Below, piece after piece: positions 36,563 to 45,213 of a stretch of DNA of 64,000 bases (the stretch's first letter is position 1; each line of letters opens with the position of its first letter). Made by a program: the position numbers and the translations under genes. This stretch comes from Sphingobacterium tabacisoli (GTDB taxonomy: Bacteria; Bacteroidota; Bacteroidia; Sphingobacteriales; Sphingobacteriaceae). The notes under the pieces are model-generated. The model made no database searches. It was not told where the DNA came from and saw only the letters and a list, made by a program, of their open reading frames with translations. The stretch spans positions 1 to 64,000 of the forward strand of contig NZ_JAEQMU010000004.1 in the NCBI RefSeq assembly GCF_017908035.1, written 5' to 3'.

Positions 36563-36698
36563 CAAACCGCAATTCACTAAAATACTTCCGGGTAACATTT
36601 TGGCTATAAGCCCATAAACTGATTTTAAGATTATTCTTTTTAGTAAATTGGTTTATCAATTCACCGCAAATTTTAAACTAACAAAAAGTAAAATCAGT

Positions 36699-37151
36699 AT
36701 GAAAAGAACAATTCTTATTTTAGCATTTATGGGGCTTATCGTCACTAGTGGTCTATCCCAAATACGTACCCCTGTCAAATGGTCGGTCGCGTCAAAAAAA
36801 TTAAACGCCCAAGAAGCAGTTGTATTTGTAAAAGCAACCATACAGGACGGATGGCATATTTATGGTCTTAATGTGCCCACAGGAGGTCCAGAGTCAACAA
36901 AATTCACCTTTGCTAAATCAAAGGATTTCTCATTAGATGGGAAGATAAAAGAGCCTGTAGCAAAAAGCAAATATGAAGACGCTTTTAAGGTAAATGTACC
37001 GTTTCATAATGGTGAAATCGTATTTCAACAAAAGGTAAAACTAAACAGTTCCAAGCCATCAACTGTTTCGGGATCTGTCCTTTTCAGCACCTGTAACAAA
37101 CAAGAGTGTCTTCCAGAGGACGAATACAACTTCTCTGTAGTCATAAAATAA
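36699..37151 (+). CDS. DsbD alpha-domain-like secreted protein
   Basis: This 150-residue protein has a signal peptide (LILAFMGLIVTSGLSQ). Its single domain resembles the N-terminal alpha domain of the disulfide reductase DsbD: VFVKATIQDGWHIYGLN near residue 50 and, at the end, STCNKQECLPEDEY with two cysteines (STCN..ECLP) matching the reactive pair. In DsbD this domain passes reducing power from the membrane to periplasmic thiols. Here it stands alone without the membrane and gamma domains. I place the start at ATG 36699; the frame opens at 36648 but that part lacks signal-peptide character. A stem-loop follows, then the convergent XusC-like gene. Confidence 0.8.
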   Translation: MKRTILILAFMGLIVTSGLSQIRTPVKWSVASKKLNAQEAVVFVKATIQDGWHIYGLNVPTGGPESTKFTFAKSKDFSLDGKIKEPVAKSKYEDAFKVNVPFHNGEIVFQQKVKLNSSKPSTVSGSVLFSTCNKQECLPEDEYNFSVVIK

Positions 37152-37176
37152 ACCACATAGTCATTCTTTCTAAAAT

Positions 37177-37195
37177 AGCGCCCGAGAGATCGGGC
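37177..37195. terminator. Stem-loop between convergent genes
   Basis: GCCCGA-GAGA-TCGGGC is a 6-bp stem with a GNRA tetraloop. The 19-base core from 37177 is identical to the reverse strand of the terminator at 51801-51828. The T content after it is weak on the plus strand. Confidence 0.5.
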
Positions 37196-37201
37196 ACCGT
37201 C

Positions 37202-38329
37202 TTACTTCTTCTTTCTCCACCAGATTATAAATCCGGTGATCGGGAGCATAGCTGCAATCAAGCCAACGAACAAGTAAATAATCCGTCCCGAAAACCCTAG
37301 TATCGATCCCGTATGCAGATCATAATTCATATTACGGAGACGGGTGCCCCATCCTAGCCTTGCTGCTCCGGCGAGCGTTGCGTCCATCTGTGCCCCCGAA
37401 TAGGGATTAAAATTAAATTTATCGCTTTGATAATGCTTATCTGCATGGACAATCTCTACATTAAAATACCCCGTTGCCGTTCTCGGAAAACTAAAGTAAA
37501 CCTTATTCTGTATGTCCAATATCGAATCTATATGATTCCAGATATGATCTGTTACCCGATCTATGGAAAAGATTACGTTGGGCGTTACCACGGCCGTCTT
37601 TACCTCCTCTCGGTTCCCATTCAAAAGACACAGCACCGACTTGTCCAAACCTTTAAATCCCCATATCATCGCCGAATAACAGATCAATATCAACGGTATA
37701 AGCGTATAGAAACCGGCTACCTTATGAAAGTCAAAATTCAACCGTTTGATATTTCGGGTCTTTTTAACTAGAAACATCCATTTTACAGATTTTTTATTCA
37801 ACTTGCGCGGCACCCATATAAAAAGCCCGGATACCAACACCACGAGTAGGATTAGCGTGGCATAGCCTGTGATAGGCTTCCCTATTTTCTCACCCAGCCA
37901 TAACCTTCTATGCAGATTGAGAACAAGTTCAAAGAAATCCTTTTTCGCATCTTCCACGTAGACCACCTCCCCCGAATAGGGATCCACATACACACGTACA
38001 TAGTATTCATAATATCCCCAATACGTCCAAGCATCCGCATTTATCTTCATCGATCTAAAGACATAGTTACGCTGCGGATCACCTGATATCTCGACTCTTC
38101 GAGCTTTAGTTTCCCAAGGAAACGCACCTTCGGCAATCGCTTTAAGCTCAGACATGGGCAGCTTCTGTTCCTTTACCTCCGCTACATAATACCTATCTGA
38201 ATGAATAAACAACTTGATTTCCTGCTCAAAAGCGAGGATACAGCCTGTAATGGCCAAAACGACAACTATGGCACCGGATAGTAATCCGAGCCATAGATGT
38301 ATTTGATGTATAATAGTTCTAAACTTCAC
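37202..38329 (-). CDS. PepSY inner-membrane protein, XusC-like ferric reductase candidate
   Basis: This 375-residue protein has the PepSY-associated four-helix architecture. The first helix is LWLGLLSGAIVVVLAITGC. Periplasmic PepSY segments include VYVDPYSGEVVYVED, and LNLHRRLWLGEKIGKPI opens the second helix pair. MNYDLHTGSILGFSGRIIY comes before the last helix; its core DLHTGSILG carries a conserved histidine. It lies 6 bp downstream of the TonB receptor gene and completes a lipoprotein/receptor/PepSY trio matching Bacteroides XusB-XusA-XusC, where the PepSY member is thought to reduce ferric siderophores at the inner membrane. Its similarity to the protein at 18065-19135 suggests two parallel iron routes. 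The gene assignment rests on family plus synteny. Confidence 0.8.
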   Translation of the reverse strand: MKFRTIIHQIHLWLGLLSGAIVVVLAITGCILAFEQEIKLFIHSDRYYVAEVKEQKLPMSELKAIAEGAFPWETKARRVEISGDPQRNYVFRSMKINADAWTYWGYYEYYVRVYVDPYSGEVVYVEDAKKDFFELVLNLHRRLWLGEKIGKPITGYATLILLVVLVSGLFIWVPRKLNKKSVKWMFLVKKTRNIKRLNFDFHKVAGFYTLIPLILICYSAMIWGFKGLDKSVLCLLNGNREEVKTAVVTPNVIFSIDRVTDHIWNHIDSILDIQNKVYFSFPRTATGYFNVEIVHADKHYQSDKFNFNPYSGAQMDATLAGAARLGWGTRLRNMNYDLHTGSILGFSGRIIYLFVGLIAAMLPITGFIIWWRKKK

Positions 38330-38335
38330 GCTTTT

Positions 38336-40750
38336 CTAAAAACGGAGACTAAGCTGTGCAGCGAAATTACGTGGCATCTGTGCCACGACCACACCTTGTC
38401 CGGCAAAATATTCTGTATTTGTGAGGTTATTCATTCGTATACCGAATCTGTATTTCTCCCTTTCGAATGACACCGAAGCATTGACCAAGGTGTAAGCAGG
38501 GAATATAAACTGTCCCGTATCCGCATGATCTACCGTAATCTGTTCGCCTACGCGATTCACCCCAAGACCTAGACCTATCCCATGTAATGCCTTTGTCTGG
38601 AATACATAGCTTACCCAAGAATTGAAGACATGTGCAGGACCAGCTGATGAAGGCCTACGTCCATTCACCTTATCATCTGCTTTCTGAAATTTGCTATCAT
38701 TATAGGTATACCCCGTCATCACATTCAGTCCTCTCACCGGATTTGTAATCATTTCCAACTCCATCCCTTTACTACGCTGTTCGCCATCCTGAATTGTGAC
38801 ATTATAGTTCGTTTCGCCCTGGGTCACCGGAATATCGCGCGTCATGTTATTGACTGTGATATCATAATAAGAGGCTGTAAAGTTGAAGCGATTATTCCAG
38901 AAATTAGTTTTCACCCCACCTTCCCATTGATTCGCCAGTTGTGGCTTCATAATATCCGGGTACCCCTCTAGTCCTTTATTATCAGCAGGAGCGACATTAC
39001 TAAACCCATTCATATAATTCGCATAAGCAGACAAACGGTCTTTAAGAACCTGATAGACCATCCCAAATTTGGGTGATACCGCCGTCTGCTCGTAATCTCC
39101 GCTACGTACATTGGTATTCAGATTGAGCTGTCCCCTTGTATTAAAATGATCTACACGCAAACTCAGCATGGTGGTCCAACGATCAGTCAGGTATACCACA
39201 TCCGATACATACGCACCGTATACATTGCTCGAAGAGTAAGTCCGCACCATATTTCCCTTGGATTGCTGTATGCGCGCTGTCGCCAGTTCCCGAGATATAA
39301 ATCCATAATCACTCTCCAAATTCTGCCCATTTATCGTATCAAATTTAACAATAGGCGAATGGTTGTTGCGTAGGGATTGGTTAAAATAGTCTAGCCCAAT
39401 CAGCAACTTATTCTTAATACGTCCGATCTGGAATGTCCCGTTAAAATTCTGCTGAATACTTGTTGAGCTCGCTTCCGAATTGTTAAATTGGACATTACGT
39501 TCCAACAAAGCATCACTCGTATTACCTCGTATAAACTGATATTGGTACAGTCCTTCTGTCTTACGGAAGTTTCTCGATATACTCGTCTGCGAAGTCCAAT
39601 TATCAGAGATACGGTAATTAACCTCTCCTTTCACATTGGTTGCCGGCGCCTTCAATGTCATGTCATTATTAGAGTACGACCTATTCCAATCGAATCCCAG
39701 TTCCTTAGGCGTTTTCGCAAAGAAAGGACGGGTTCTACTTAAGAAAATAATAGGCGTATTCGTTCCCTCATAGTTATAGATCTGCGCTCCCAAGCTAAAC
39801 ATCAAGCGGTCATTGACCTGATAGCTAAAACTTGGCGCTGCAAAGAATGACTTTCTAAACTCGGCATCCCTAAAACCATTCTGATATTGGTACGCTGCAT
39901 TCAGTCTAAAGAGTGTCTTTCTGTCCGACGTCACAGGTCCATGTACATCTGCAGTCAATCTATTCAGGTTAAAACTCCCCATGGTATAGGACACCTCTCC
40001 ACCAAAATAGTCCCGGGGCTTCTTGGTGACAATATTTACTATTCCACCAAAGGAAGTTACTGTACCTCCATACAATGTCCCCGATGGCCCCTTGATTACT
40101 TCGATACGCTCCACATCTGCTGGGTCGATCTCTCCATTCGTTGTCGCTGGAACACCATCCACCATAGACACCTTTGTCGGGAATCCACGCAGGTTATAAT
40201 AAAAGCTTCCATCACCACTTCCTCTGCCCGGGCTACCCTGCATTTTGATCATACCGGGTACATTACGTATTACCTCCGAAAGGTCGGTTGTAATCTGCTC
40301 CTTCATCAGCGATTGATTGATGCTGGTATAGGCTTGTGGATTTTCCATATAGGATAGTGGCATCTTGGCTACGGTAGTACTATCACGTTCCAAAAACTTG
40401 TTACGGCGATAGCCGTACACCGTCACACCGTCCAGGTTATTCATTTTCTTGATGACATAGATTGCCGGCAACGTAAACTCGCCCGCTTTGATATCGATAT
40501 TCTCACGGATGATTTCTACATCATTGATACTGGCCTGCAGCACGTAATTTCCTACTGGCAGGTTATCAAAATAAAACTCCCCTGCAGCATTTGTCCTTGC
40601 CTGATAAGCTGTATTTAACAACCGTAGCAATGCATCTTTGACAGGTTTGTCCTCTGACATCATGATCTTTCCTTGGATCCGGTCTTGTTTCTGCGCAGAC
40701 ACATTCAGAAAGAGTAAGCTGCATAAAACAATTGATAAAACTAGTTTCAT
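38336..40750 (-). CDS. TonB-dependent siderophore receptor, XusA-like
   Basis: This 804-residue outer-membrane receptor has a signal peptide ending NVSAQ and an N-terminal carboxypeptidase-regulatory-like domain (about residues 24-105). The plug contains NVPGMIKMQG and VERIEVIKGPSGTLYGG, with a ferrichrome/ferric-siderophore style FYYNLRGFPTKVSMVDGV. The barrel ends with the terminal aromatic strand AAQLSLRF. FhuA/FoxA-like signatures such as YTNGFSNVAP-type YANYMNGFSN are visible. No N-terminal STN signalling domain is present, so any link to the ECF system upstream would not use the classic FecA route. It sits between an XusB-like lipoprotein gene (133-bp gap) and an XusC-like gene. Confidence 0.88.
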   Translation of the reverse strand: MKLVLSIVLCSLLFLNVSAQKQDRIQGKIMMSEDKPVKDALLRLLNTAYQARTNAAGEFYFDNLPVGNYVLQASINDVEIIRENIDIKAGEFTLPAIYVIKKMNNLDGVTVYGYRRNKFLERDSTTVAKMPLSYMENPQAYTSINQSLMKEQITTDLSEVIRNVPGMIKMQGSPGRGSGDGSFYYNLRGFPTKVSMVDGVPATTNGEIDPADVERIEVIKGPSGTLYGGTVTSFGGIVNIVTKKPRDYFGGEVSYTMGSFNLNRLTADVHGPVTSDRKTLFRLNAAYQYQNGFRDAEFRKSFFAAPSFSYQVNDRLMFSLGAQIYNYEGTNTPIIFLSRTRPFFAKTPKELGFDWNRSYSNNDMTLKAPATNVKGEVNYRISDNWTSQTSISRNFRKTEGLYQYQFIRGNTSDALLERNVQFNNSEASSTSIQQNFNGTFQIGRIKNKLLIGLDYFNQSLRNNHSPIVKFDTINGQNLESDYGFISRELATARIQQSKGNMVRTYSSSNVYGAYVSDVVYLTDRWTTMLSLRVDHFNTRGQLNLNTNVRSGDYEQTAVSPKFGMVYQVLKDRLSAYANYMNGFSNVAPADNKGLEGYPDIMKPQLANQWEGGVKTNFWNNRFNFTASYYDITVNNMTRDIPVTQGETNYNVTIQDGEQRSKGMELEMITNPVRGLNVMTGYTYNDSKFQKADDKVNGRRPSSAGPAHVFNSWVSYVFQTKALHGIGLGLGVNRVGEQITVDHADTGQFIFPAYTLVNASVSFEREKYRFGIRMNNLTNTEYFAGQGVVVAQMPRNFAAQLSLRF

Positions 40751-40883
40751 TTTATTATAAACTGAAGTTAATAATGATATATATAAAAGATAATTAATTA
40801 CACTTTACGAAACACACAGTCCATAGCAATCCCCGACCGCCTTATGGCAGTGCCTCTACATAACAATAGTCAGATCCTGTCGA

Positions 40884-42065
40884 TTACCTCAGACGTGCGA
40901 TATAAATACCGCTTCCTCCTATTGCTTCGATCTTTGTATTTAAAATAGTTGTATTGTCCTGTTCAAAAAAATGATACTTCCCATCCTCTGCCCCAAAATT
41001 GGAATAGTAGGCCTTCCCATCGACTTCACCTACCGGATAAACTGTACCATATTTATCCAATGAAGTTATATCTTTAAAAGTCAATGCTTCAACATCGACC
41101 ATAGCCAACTTGGTGGAACAACCAAACCATTGGCCCGGATTTGCTGGCATCTTCCAGTCCTTCTCAATATATTGTACCAATACATCCTTTCCCTGTACCG
41201 CTATTACAGATATAATGCGATGTGCATCCAATACCTTTTGCAGATCCACAAAAAAATCAGGATCATAGGTTCCATCACTACGCACGCGCAACAGACCTCC
41301 ACTCACTGCATCTTTTTGGGAAGGGCTATAATCCTGCACACGGGCGATATATTTTGACGGTCTATAATACAGATCACCGTTTGCAAAATCTTTGGTAAAA
41401 TTATTATACCCTATGGTCATCCTCCTATCCTCATTATACCGTACAGATTTTGCTTTACTATCGAAAACAGCTACACAGGCACGTTCAGAAAACTTACCGA
41501 AAGTACTTGGGTCTGCTCCCACAGGAAGTAATATTTTTCCGTCATTTCCGACAAAAGCATAGTAAGTATTCGTTCCCACCATTACCCCCTTCTCTATAGG
41601 CAAGGCATCCACCTCCATCTGCTTAACCAACTTCATCGTTGTAGGGTTAAATTCAATTACCTTTCCCTCTGCAAGGAAAAAAACATAAGCTTCCTCTTCC
41701 GATATAAAGGCTACCGCCCCAAAGGAATTGCTCTTTGCGATACGCTCAAAACCTATAGAATCTACAGCAACAATTTCATTATCCTTCCCTACCTCATACT
41801 TGAACAGTTGCGCAGCTGTTCCGTCCCAGATATAAGGATGCTCACCATACGAATAGATTGCTATATTATGCCCCAATAGGGTCATATCTTGGGGGGCTAC
41901 CTGACTAGGGATAGCAGAATAAGCTCCTAGATAGTACATCCTTCCTTGTGGTGTATTCACCCGGGTTCCGATCAGAATCGTTCCTTTATCATTCGGTTGC
42001 ACACTTCCCCCAAAAGGATTACAAGCCTGTAGACATAGTGTAAAGAACAAAAGTAATCTGTACAT
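40884..42065 (-). CDS. DUF4374-type surface lipoprotein, XusB-like siderophore binder
   Basis: This lipoprotein of about 393 residues has a signal ending in the lipobox CLQAC. The body is a repetitive beta structure suggesting a propeller (for example VFFLAEGKVIEFNPTTMKLV, TYYAFVGNDGKILL). It fits the DUF4374 family found next to siderophore TonB receptors. Bacteroides XusB, of this type, captures xenosiderophores such as enterobactin on the surface. I place the start at ATG 42065, directly after the stop of the anti-sigma gene; the frame opens at 42083 inside that gene. The family call is from memory of fold and context, not from a profile search. Confidence 0.7.
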   Translation of the reverse strand: MYRLLLFFTLCLQACNPFGGSVQPNDKGTILIGTRVNTPQGRMYYLGAYSAIPSQVAPQDMTLLGHNIAIYSYGEHPYIWDGTAAQLFKYEVGKDNEIVAVDSIGFERIAKSNSFGAVAFISEEEAYVFFLAEGKVIEFNPTTMKLVKQMEVDALPIEKGVMVGTNTYYAFVGNDGKILLPVGADPSTFGKFSERACVAVFDSKAKSVRYNEDRRMTIGYNNFTKDFANGDLYYRPSKYIARVQDYSPSQKDAVSGGLLRVRSDGTYDPDFFVDLQKVLDAHRIISVIAVQGKDVLVQYIEKDWKMPANPGQWFGCSTKLAMVDVEALTFKDITSLDKYGTVYPVGEVDGKAYYSNFGAEDGKYHFFEQDNTTILNTKIEAIGGSGIYIARLR

Positions 42066-42066
42066 A

Positions 42067-42678
42067 TTATATTGTTTTGGCAATGACCTCCACCTCCCCC
42101 TTTACAAAGCGGAGGTAATTATCTTCGGGCGACAGATGCCGCTCAGCAATTAAATAATGTCTACCATCGATTGTTTCGAGGTAATAAGTTTCGCCTGGAT
42201 CCAGTGTATACTGCTCCCCATTCGTACACTCAATAGATTTATACTGATTAGAACGGTTCACCACCTGTAGATATCCTGAAAATTGAACTTTAAAATTGTC
42301 TCCTAACACTTCTATAGGCCCTTGTGCCGAAGTAATCAACAACCCTTCCGAAACCGATCCATTCGCGGTTGTCCAGTTTAACTTCTGAAAAACAACCACG
42401 CCGACCAATAACAACAGCATTGCCGCTACCAGAGGGAGATAAATGACTTTAGATCTCGAGGCATGGATGCTCCTGATGCTCCTTTGTTCGTCTATCGCTT
42501 GCTCCAATAGATTGTCCCATACTGCAGCCTTCATCTCCGCGAGGTCCACAGGATCTAGGCTATATGCCTCTGTATCCGTACTGGTCAACCAAGTCTCTAT
42601 GGCCTCCACTTCAGCATCAGTTGCTGTTCCTGAGTTATATCGTTGTAAAATAGCTGGAGTTATTTCCAAAACAGTCAA
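42067..42678 (-). CDS. Short FecR-like anti-sigma factor
   Basis: This 203-residue protein has a FecR-like cytoplasmic N-terminus (LQRYNSGTATDAEVEAIETWL), a single transmembrane helix near residues 78-97 and a periplasmic beta-rich part of only about 105 residues. Full-length FecR proteins in this phylum have 320-390 residues, so the C-terminal signalling portion is short here, with no recognisable STN-interacting end. It lies 110 bp after an ECF sigma gene and directly before the XusB-like gene (1-bp gap). It most likely restrains that sigma factor until an iron-related cue arrives. How the cue would reach it is unclear, since the receptor lacks an STN domain. Confidence 0.7.
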   Translation of the reverse strand: MTVLEITPAILQRYNSGTATDAEVEAIETWLTSTDTEAYSLDPVDLAEMKAAVWDNLLEQAIDEQRSIRSIHASRSKVIYLPLVAAMLLLLVGVVVFQKLNWTTANGSVSEGLLITSAQGPIEVLGDNFKVQFSGYLQVVNRSNQYKSIECTNGEQYTLDPGETYYLETIDGRHYLIAERHLSPEDNYLRFVKGEVEVIAKTI

Positions 42679-42740
42679 ATTATTATGGTAAGCACTCTCC
42701 CCAAAACACCCTAAGGACGCTATGGAGTGGGGCTGTATAT

Positions 42741-42758
42741 AAAAGAGTTGTCCAACTC
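42741..42758 (-). terminator. Hairpin between ECF sigma and anti-sigma genes
   Basis: On the minus strand GAGTT-GGAC-AACTC is followed by TTTT. It is a weak intrinsic terminator in the middle of the operon, so it may limit expression of the downstream anti-sigma and uptake genes. Confidence 0.4.
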
Positions 42759-42788
42759 CTTATTTACCCTTAGTCTAAATTAAAATTT

Positions 42789-43322
42789 TTATATTTTTTC
42801 TCCAAGATGGCCTTTTATGGTCTTCAAGGCTTTCGTAAGATGGGCTTCAACGGTCTTTTCTGCGATAGCGAGCTCTTCAGAAATTTCGCGGATATTCAAT
42901 CCCTGTTCACGGCTCATCAAAAAAACAGCTCTGCATTTTGGTGGCAGACGGTCTATAATTGTGCTGATCCGGTTTTTGAGTTCTTGAAAAAATACGGTCT
43001 TTTCTGTATCATTATTACTTTTTGCCTGATCAAACAAAATCTCATCCAGATGTTGTTGACGGCGTTGTGTGGTCTTTAGGTAATCCAGTGCGGCGAGTTT
43101 GGCTGCCCGATTCAAATAATGTTGGACAGGGATATCCAATTCTAGTTCAAATCGCCGTTCCCAAAGTTTTAGATAAATGTTCTGCACAAGTTCCTGTGTA
43201 GCAGACTTGTCTCCTAGCTGTCTAAAAATAATATGGAACAATTGATCTGCCGAGCGGTTATACAGCTCTTCAAAGCCTTTCGCCGTCCGGAAATCAATAT
43301 CTGTATTATTCCTCTCGCACAT
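42789..43322 (-). CDS. ECF sigma factor of the xenosiderophore locus
   Basis: This 177-residue RNA polymerase sigma factor of the extracytoplasmic-function group has region 2 at about residues 15-80 (FEELYNRSADQLFHIIFRQL and QELVQNIYLKLWERR). Region 4 spans about 115-170 (LPPKCRAVFLMSREQGLNIREISEEL and TVEAHLTKALKTIKGHL). It heads the operon that continues with a FecR-like anti-sigma and the Xus-like uptake genes, so it probably drives that operon when iron is short. Upstream is an iron-type dyad shared with the heme operon. A second, unrelated ECF sigma gene starts divergently 213 bp away. Confidence 0.88.
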   Translation of the reverse strand: MCERNNTDIDFRTAKGFEELYNRSADQLFHIIFRQLGDKSATQELVQNIYLKLWERRFELELDIPVQHYLNRAAKLAALDYLKTTQRRQQHLDEILFDQAKSNNDTEKTVFFQELKNRISTIIDRLPPKCRAVFLMSREQGLNIREISEELAIAEKTVEAHLTKALKTIKGHLGEKI

Positions 43323-43349
43323 TTTTTATTTAGAACAAATCTAATTTAG

Positions 43350-43384
43350 TGCAAGTATAGAAAAAGTACTTGAGGTAAGCCTAA
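43350..43384 (-). promoter_or_regulatory. Promoter with DtxR-like dyad for the ECF/Xus operon
   Basis: TATACTTGCA on the minus strand (43350-43359) fits TAnnTTTGCA with one mismatch. Eleven bases upstream lies TTAGG-CTTA-CCTCA (43371-43384), nearly the dyad TTAGG-N4-CCTAA. The heme-operon promoter has the same type of site 10 bases from its -7 box. A repressor of the DtxR or Fur class is inferred. Confidence 0.4.
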
Positions 43385-43535
43385 TTTTTTTTTCTTTAGT
43401 TTCACCTTCCGATGGATAGCATAGCCTCCAACAGACAATAGCACCTCAGCTAAGTACTCCTCTGGCAGATAGCTTATTTACTATAGAGATTAAGGTATAA
43501 ATGCTGTTTTTAAGCAAAATTTGTTAATTTTACCT

Positions 43536-44066
43536 ATGCATCCGAAAGAAAAGAAAGAGCTTTTTACACTGTTGTACGACAGCCATTGGATGAAACTCTA
43601 TCTCCATTCTTACAAAATGATCGGAGATAAAGATGAAGCCCGAGACATTGTCCAGGAGGTATTTACCAATCTATGGGACATATTGGATCAGGTCACAATT
43701 ACGCATTCCTACAGTTCGTATTTGTACCGTGCTATACGAAATGTGGTAATCAATAGAATCTCTCAAAATAAGCTCAACGACAAATTTACAGACTACAGCA
43801 TTACAGCCAACGCCTTAAATAGCGTGATCACTCCCGAAGAAGCATTACGGGAAAAAGACCTCACTTATCTCATTCAACAAGAGATCGACAACCTTCCTAA
43901 AAAAATGGCCGAGATCTTCAAAAAAAGCCGATTCCAAAACCAGAGCTATAAAGAAATCGCAGAAGACCTTTCCATTTCCGAAAACACCGTAAGGAAGCAG
44001 ATTCACAACGCGTTGGTCATTCTTCGAAAAAAATTAAAATATATTTTCATTTTGTTCTACCACTAA
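43536..44066 (+). CDS. ECF sigma factor of the SusCD/TlpA operon
   Basis: This 176-residue ECF sigma factor has region 2 near residues 8-75 (LLYDSHWMKLYLHSYKMIG, DIVQEVFTNLWDIL) and region 4 near 115-170 (LPKKMAEIFKKSRFQNQSYKEIAEDL, NTVRKQIHNALVILRKKL). I prefer the ATG at 43536; the frame begins earlier with a TTG at 43521. It is followed after 45 bp by a FecR gene and then SusC, SusD and a TlpA-like gene, all on the plus strand. This fits the common Bacteroidota arrangement in which the sigma factor turns on its own nutrient-uptake operon. It is divergent from the ECF sigma of the Xus-like locus. Confidence 0.88.
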   Translation: MHPKEKKELFTLLYDSHWMKLYLHSYKMIGDKDEARDIVQEVFTNLWDILDQVTITHSYSSYLYRAIRNVVINRISQNKLNDKFTDYSITANALNSVITPEEALREKDLTYLIQQEIDNLPKKMAEIFKKSRFQNQSYKEIAEDLSISENTVRKQIHNALVILRKKLKYIFILFYH

Positions 44067-44111
44067 TAGCTCAGTTGTTTGTCATACTACCAAATTAACC
44101 CAATTTGGATA

Positions 44112-45197
44112 ATGGCAACACCTAAAATAACAGGAGAACTGCTACGTAAATACGTAACCAATCAGTGTACTGAAGTTGAACGAGTCAGTGTAGAATCCTG
44201 GTATAACGAACTAGCGGAACACAACTCCCCTCTCCAATCCTTGGAATGGGAAGATATTGAAGCTACAGATCAATACTTTCAGAGCGTATTCAAAGACAAA
44301 CTCGTCCAAAAGAAGCCTGCAAAAGTCAATAGATTCACATTCTCAAAAGTTGCGGCAGCTATTGCATTATTAATAAGCCTAAGTCTTTTGGTTTATTATT
44401 ACCAGCATTCTGACAAAAAGCCCTCCCACATTACGCTTACTGCACAAAGCTTCAAACCAGGCACATTTCAGGCTAATATCCAACATGGTTCCCAAACAGA
44501 AGAAAGTACCATAAGCGGTCATGCCCTCGTTCTGAAACAGCAAGATATAAGCGAGACTCTTTTGGTCAGCACCTCCACTGGGCAAGAATATAAACTGACA
44601 TTGCCAGATGCAACTGTCGTCTTTCTGAATGCGCAAAGTAAAGTGACCCTTCCTGCAGATTATAACCAACAAAACCGGACAGTCTACCTTGAAGGCGAAG
44701 CCTATTTTAAAGTAGCCAAAGATAAATCCAAGCCGTTTGTTGTCCATGTTGCCGATGCTCAAATCGAAGCATTGGGAACTGAATTCAACATCCGCTATTA
44801 CCCTTCAGCGAATCACACCTTTGAAACATTTCTCAAAGAAGGTGCTGTCCGCCTGACCCACAAAAAGGAAGAGCTCATCATGGAACCTGGCGATGCACTC
44901 CTCGTCAACACATTGACCGGGCAGAATAAGCTCCAAAAGAAACAGGTCGACCTACACCAACTGGCTTGGAAAGACGGATATTTCGAATACAACAATACCC
45001 CATTGTTAGACATCGTCCAAGAACTCTCAAGGTGGTATAATTTTGAATATGAGATTGACCCAGCATACAACCGCAAGACATTGAGTGGTAAAATATCACG
45101 TCAGCAGCCTTTTCAGGAAATCCTAACTATACTACAATTTTCAGGCATTCCTTATCAGATGCATGACAACCTATTAAAAATAACACCTAATAAATAA
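44112..45197 (+). CDS. FecR-family anti-sigma factor
   Basis: This protein of about 361 residues has a cytoplasmic N-terminal sigma-binding segment (LLRKYVTNQCTEVERVSVESWY), one transmembrane helix near residues 80-97 and a periplasmic FecR domain. Landmarks are LPDATVVFLNAQSKVTLP, YLEGEAYFKVAKDKSKPFVV, ALGTEFNIRYY and a C-terminal DUF4974-type region (PLLDIVQELSRWYNFEYEID, GKISRQQPFQEILTIL). It couples a signal from the STN domain of the SusC protein downstream to the ECF sigma upstream. The frame opens at 44079, but ATG 44112 gives the standard family N-terminus. Confidence 0.9.
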   Translation: MATPKITGELLRKYVTNQCTEVERVSVESWYNELAEHNSPLQSLEWEDIEATDQYFQSVFKDKLVQKKPAKVNRFTFSKVAAAIALLISLSLLVYYYQHSDKKPSHITLTAQSFKPGTFQANIQHGSQTEESTISGHALVLKQQDISETLLVSTSTGQEYKLTLPDATVVFLNAQSKVTLPADYNQQNRTVYLEGEAYFKVAKDKSKPFVVHVADAQIEALGTEFNIRYYPSANHTFETFLKEGAVRLTHKKEELIMEPGDALLVNTLTGQNKLQKKQVDLHQLAWKDGYFEYNNTPLLDIVQELSRWYNFEYEIDPAYNRKTLSGKISRQQPFQEILTILQFSGIPYQMHDNLLKITPNK

Positions 45198-45213
45198 ACA
45201 ATCTAATCACATT

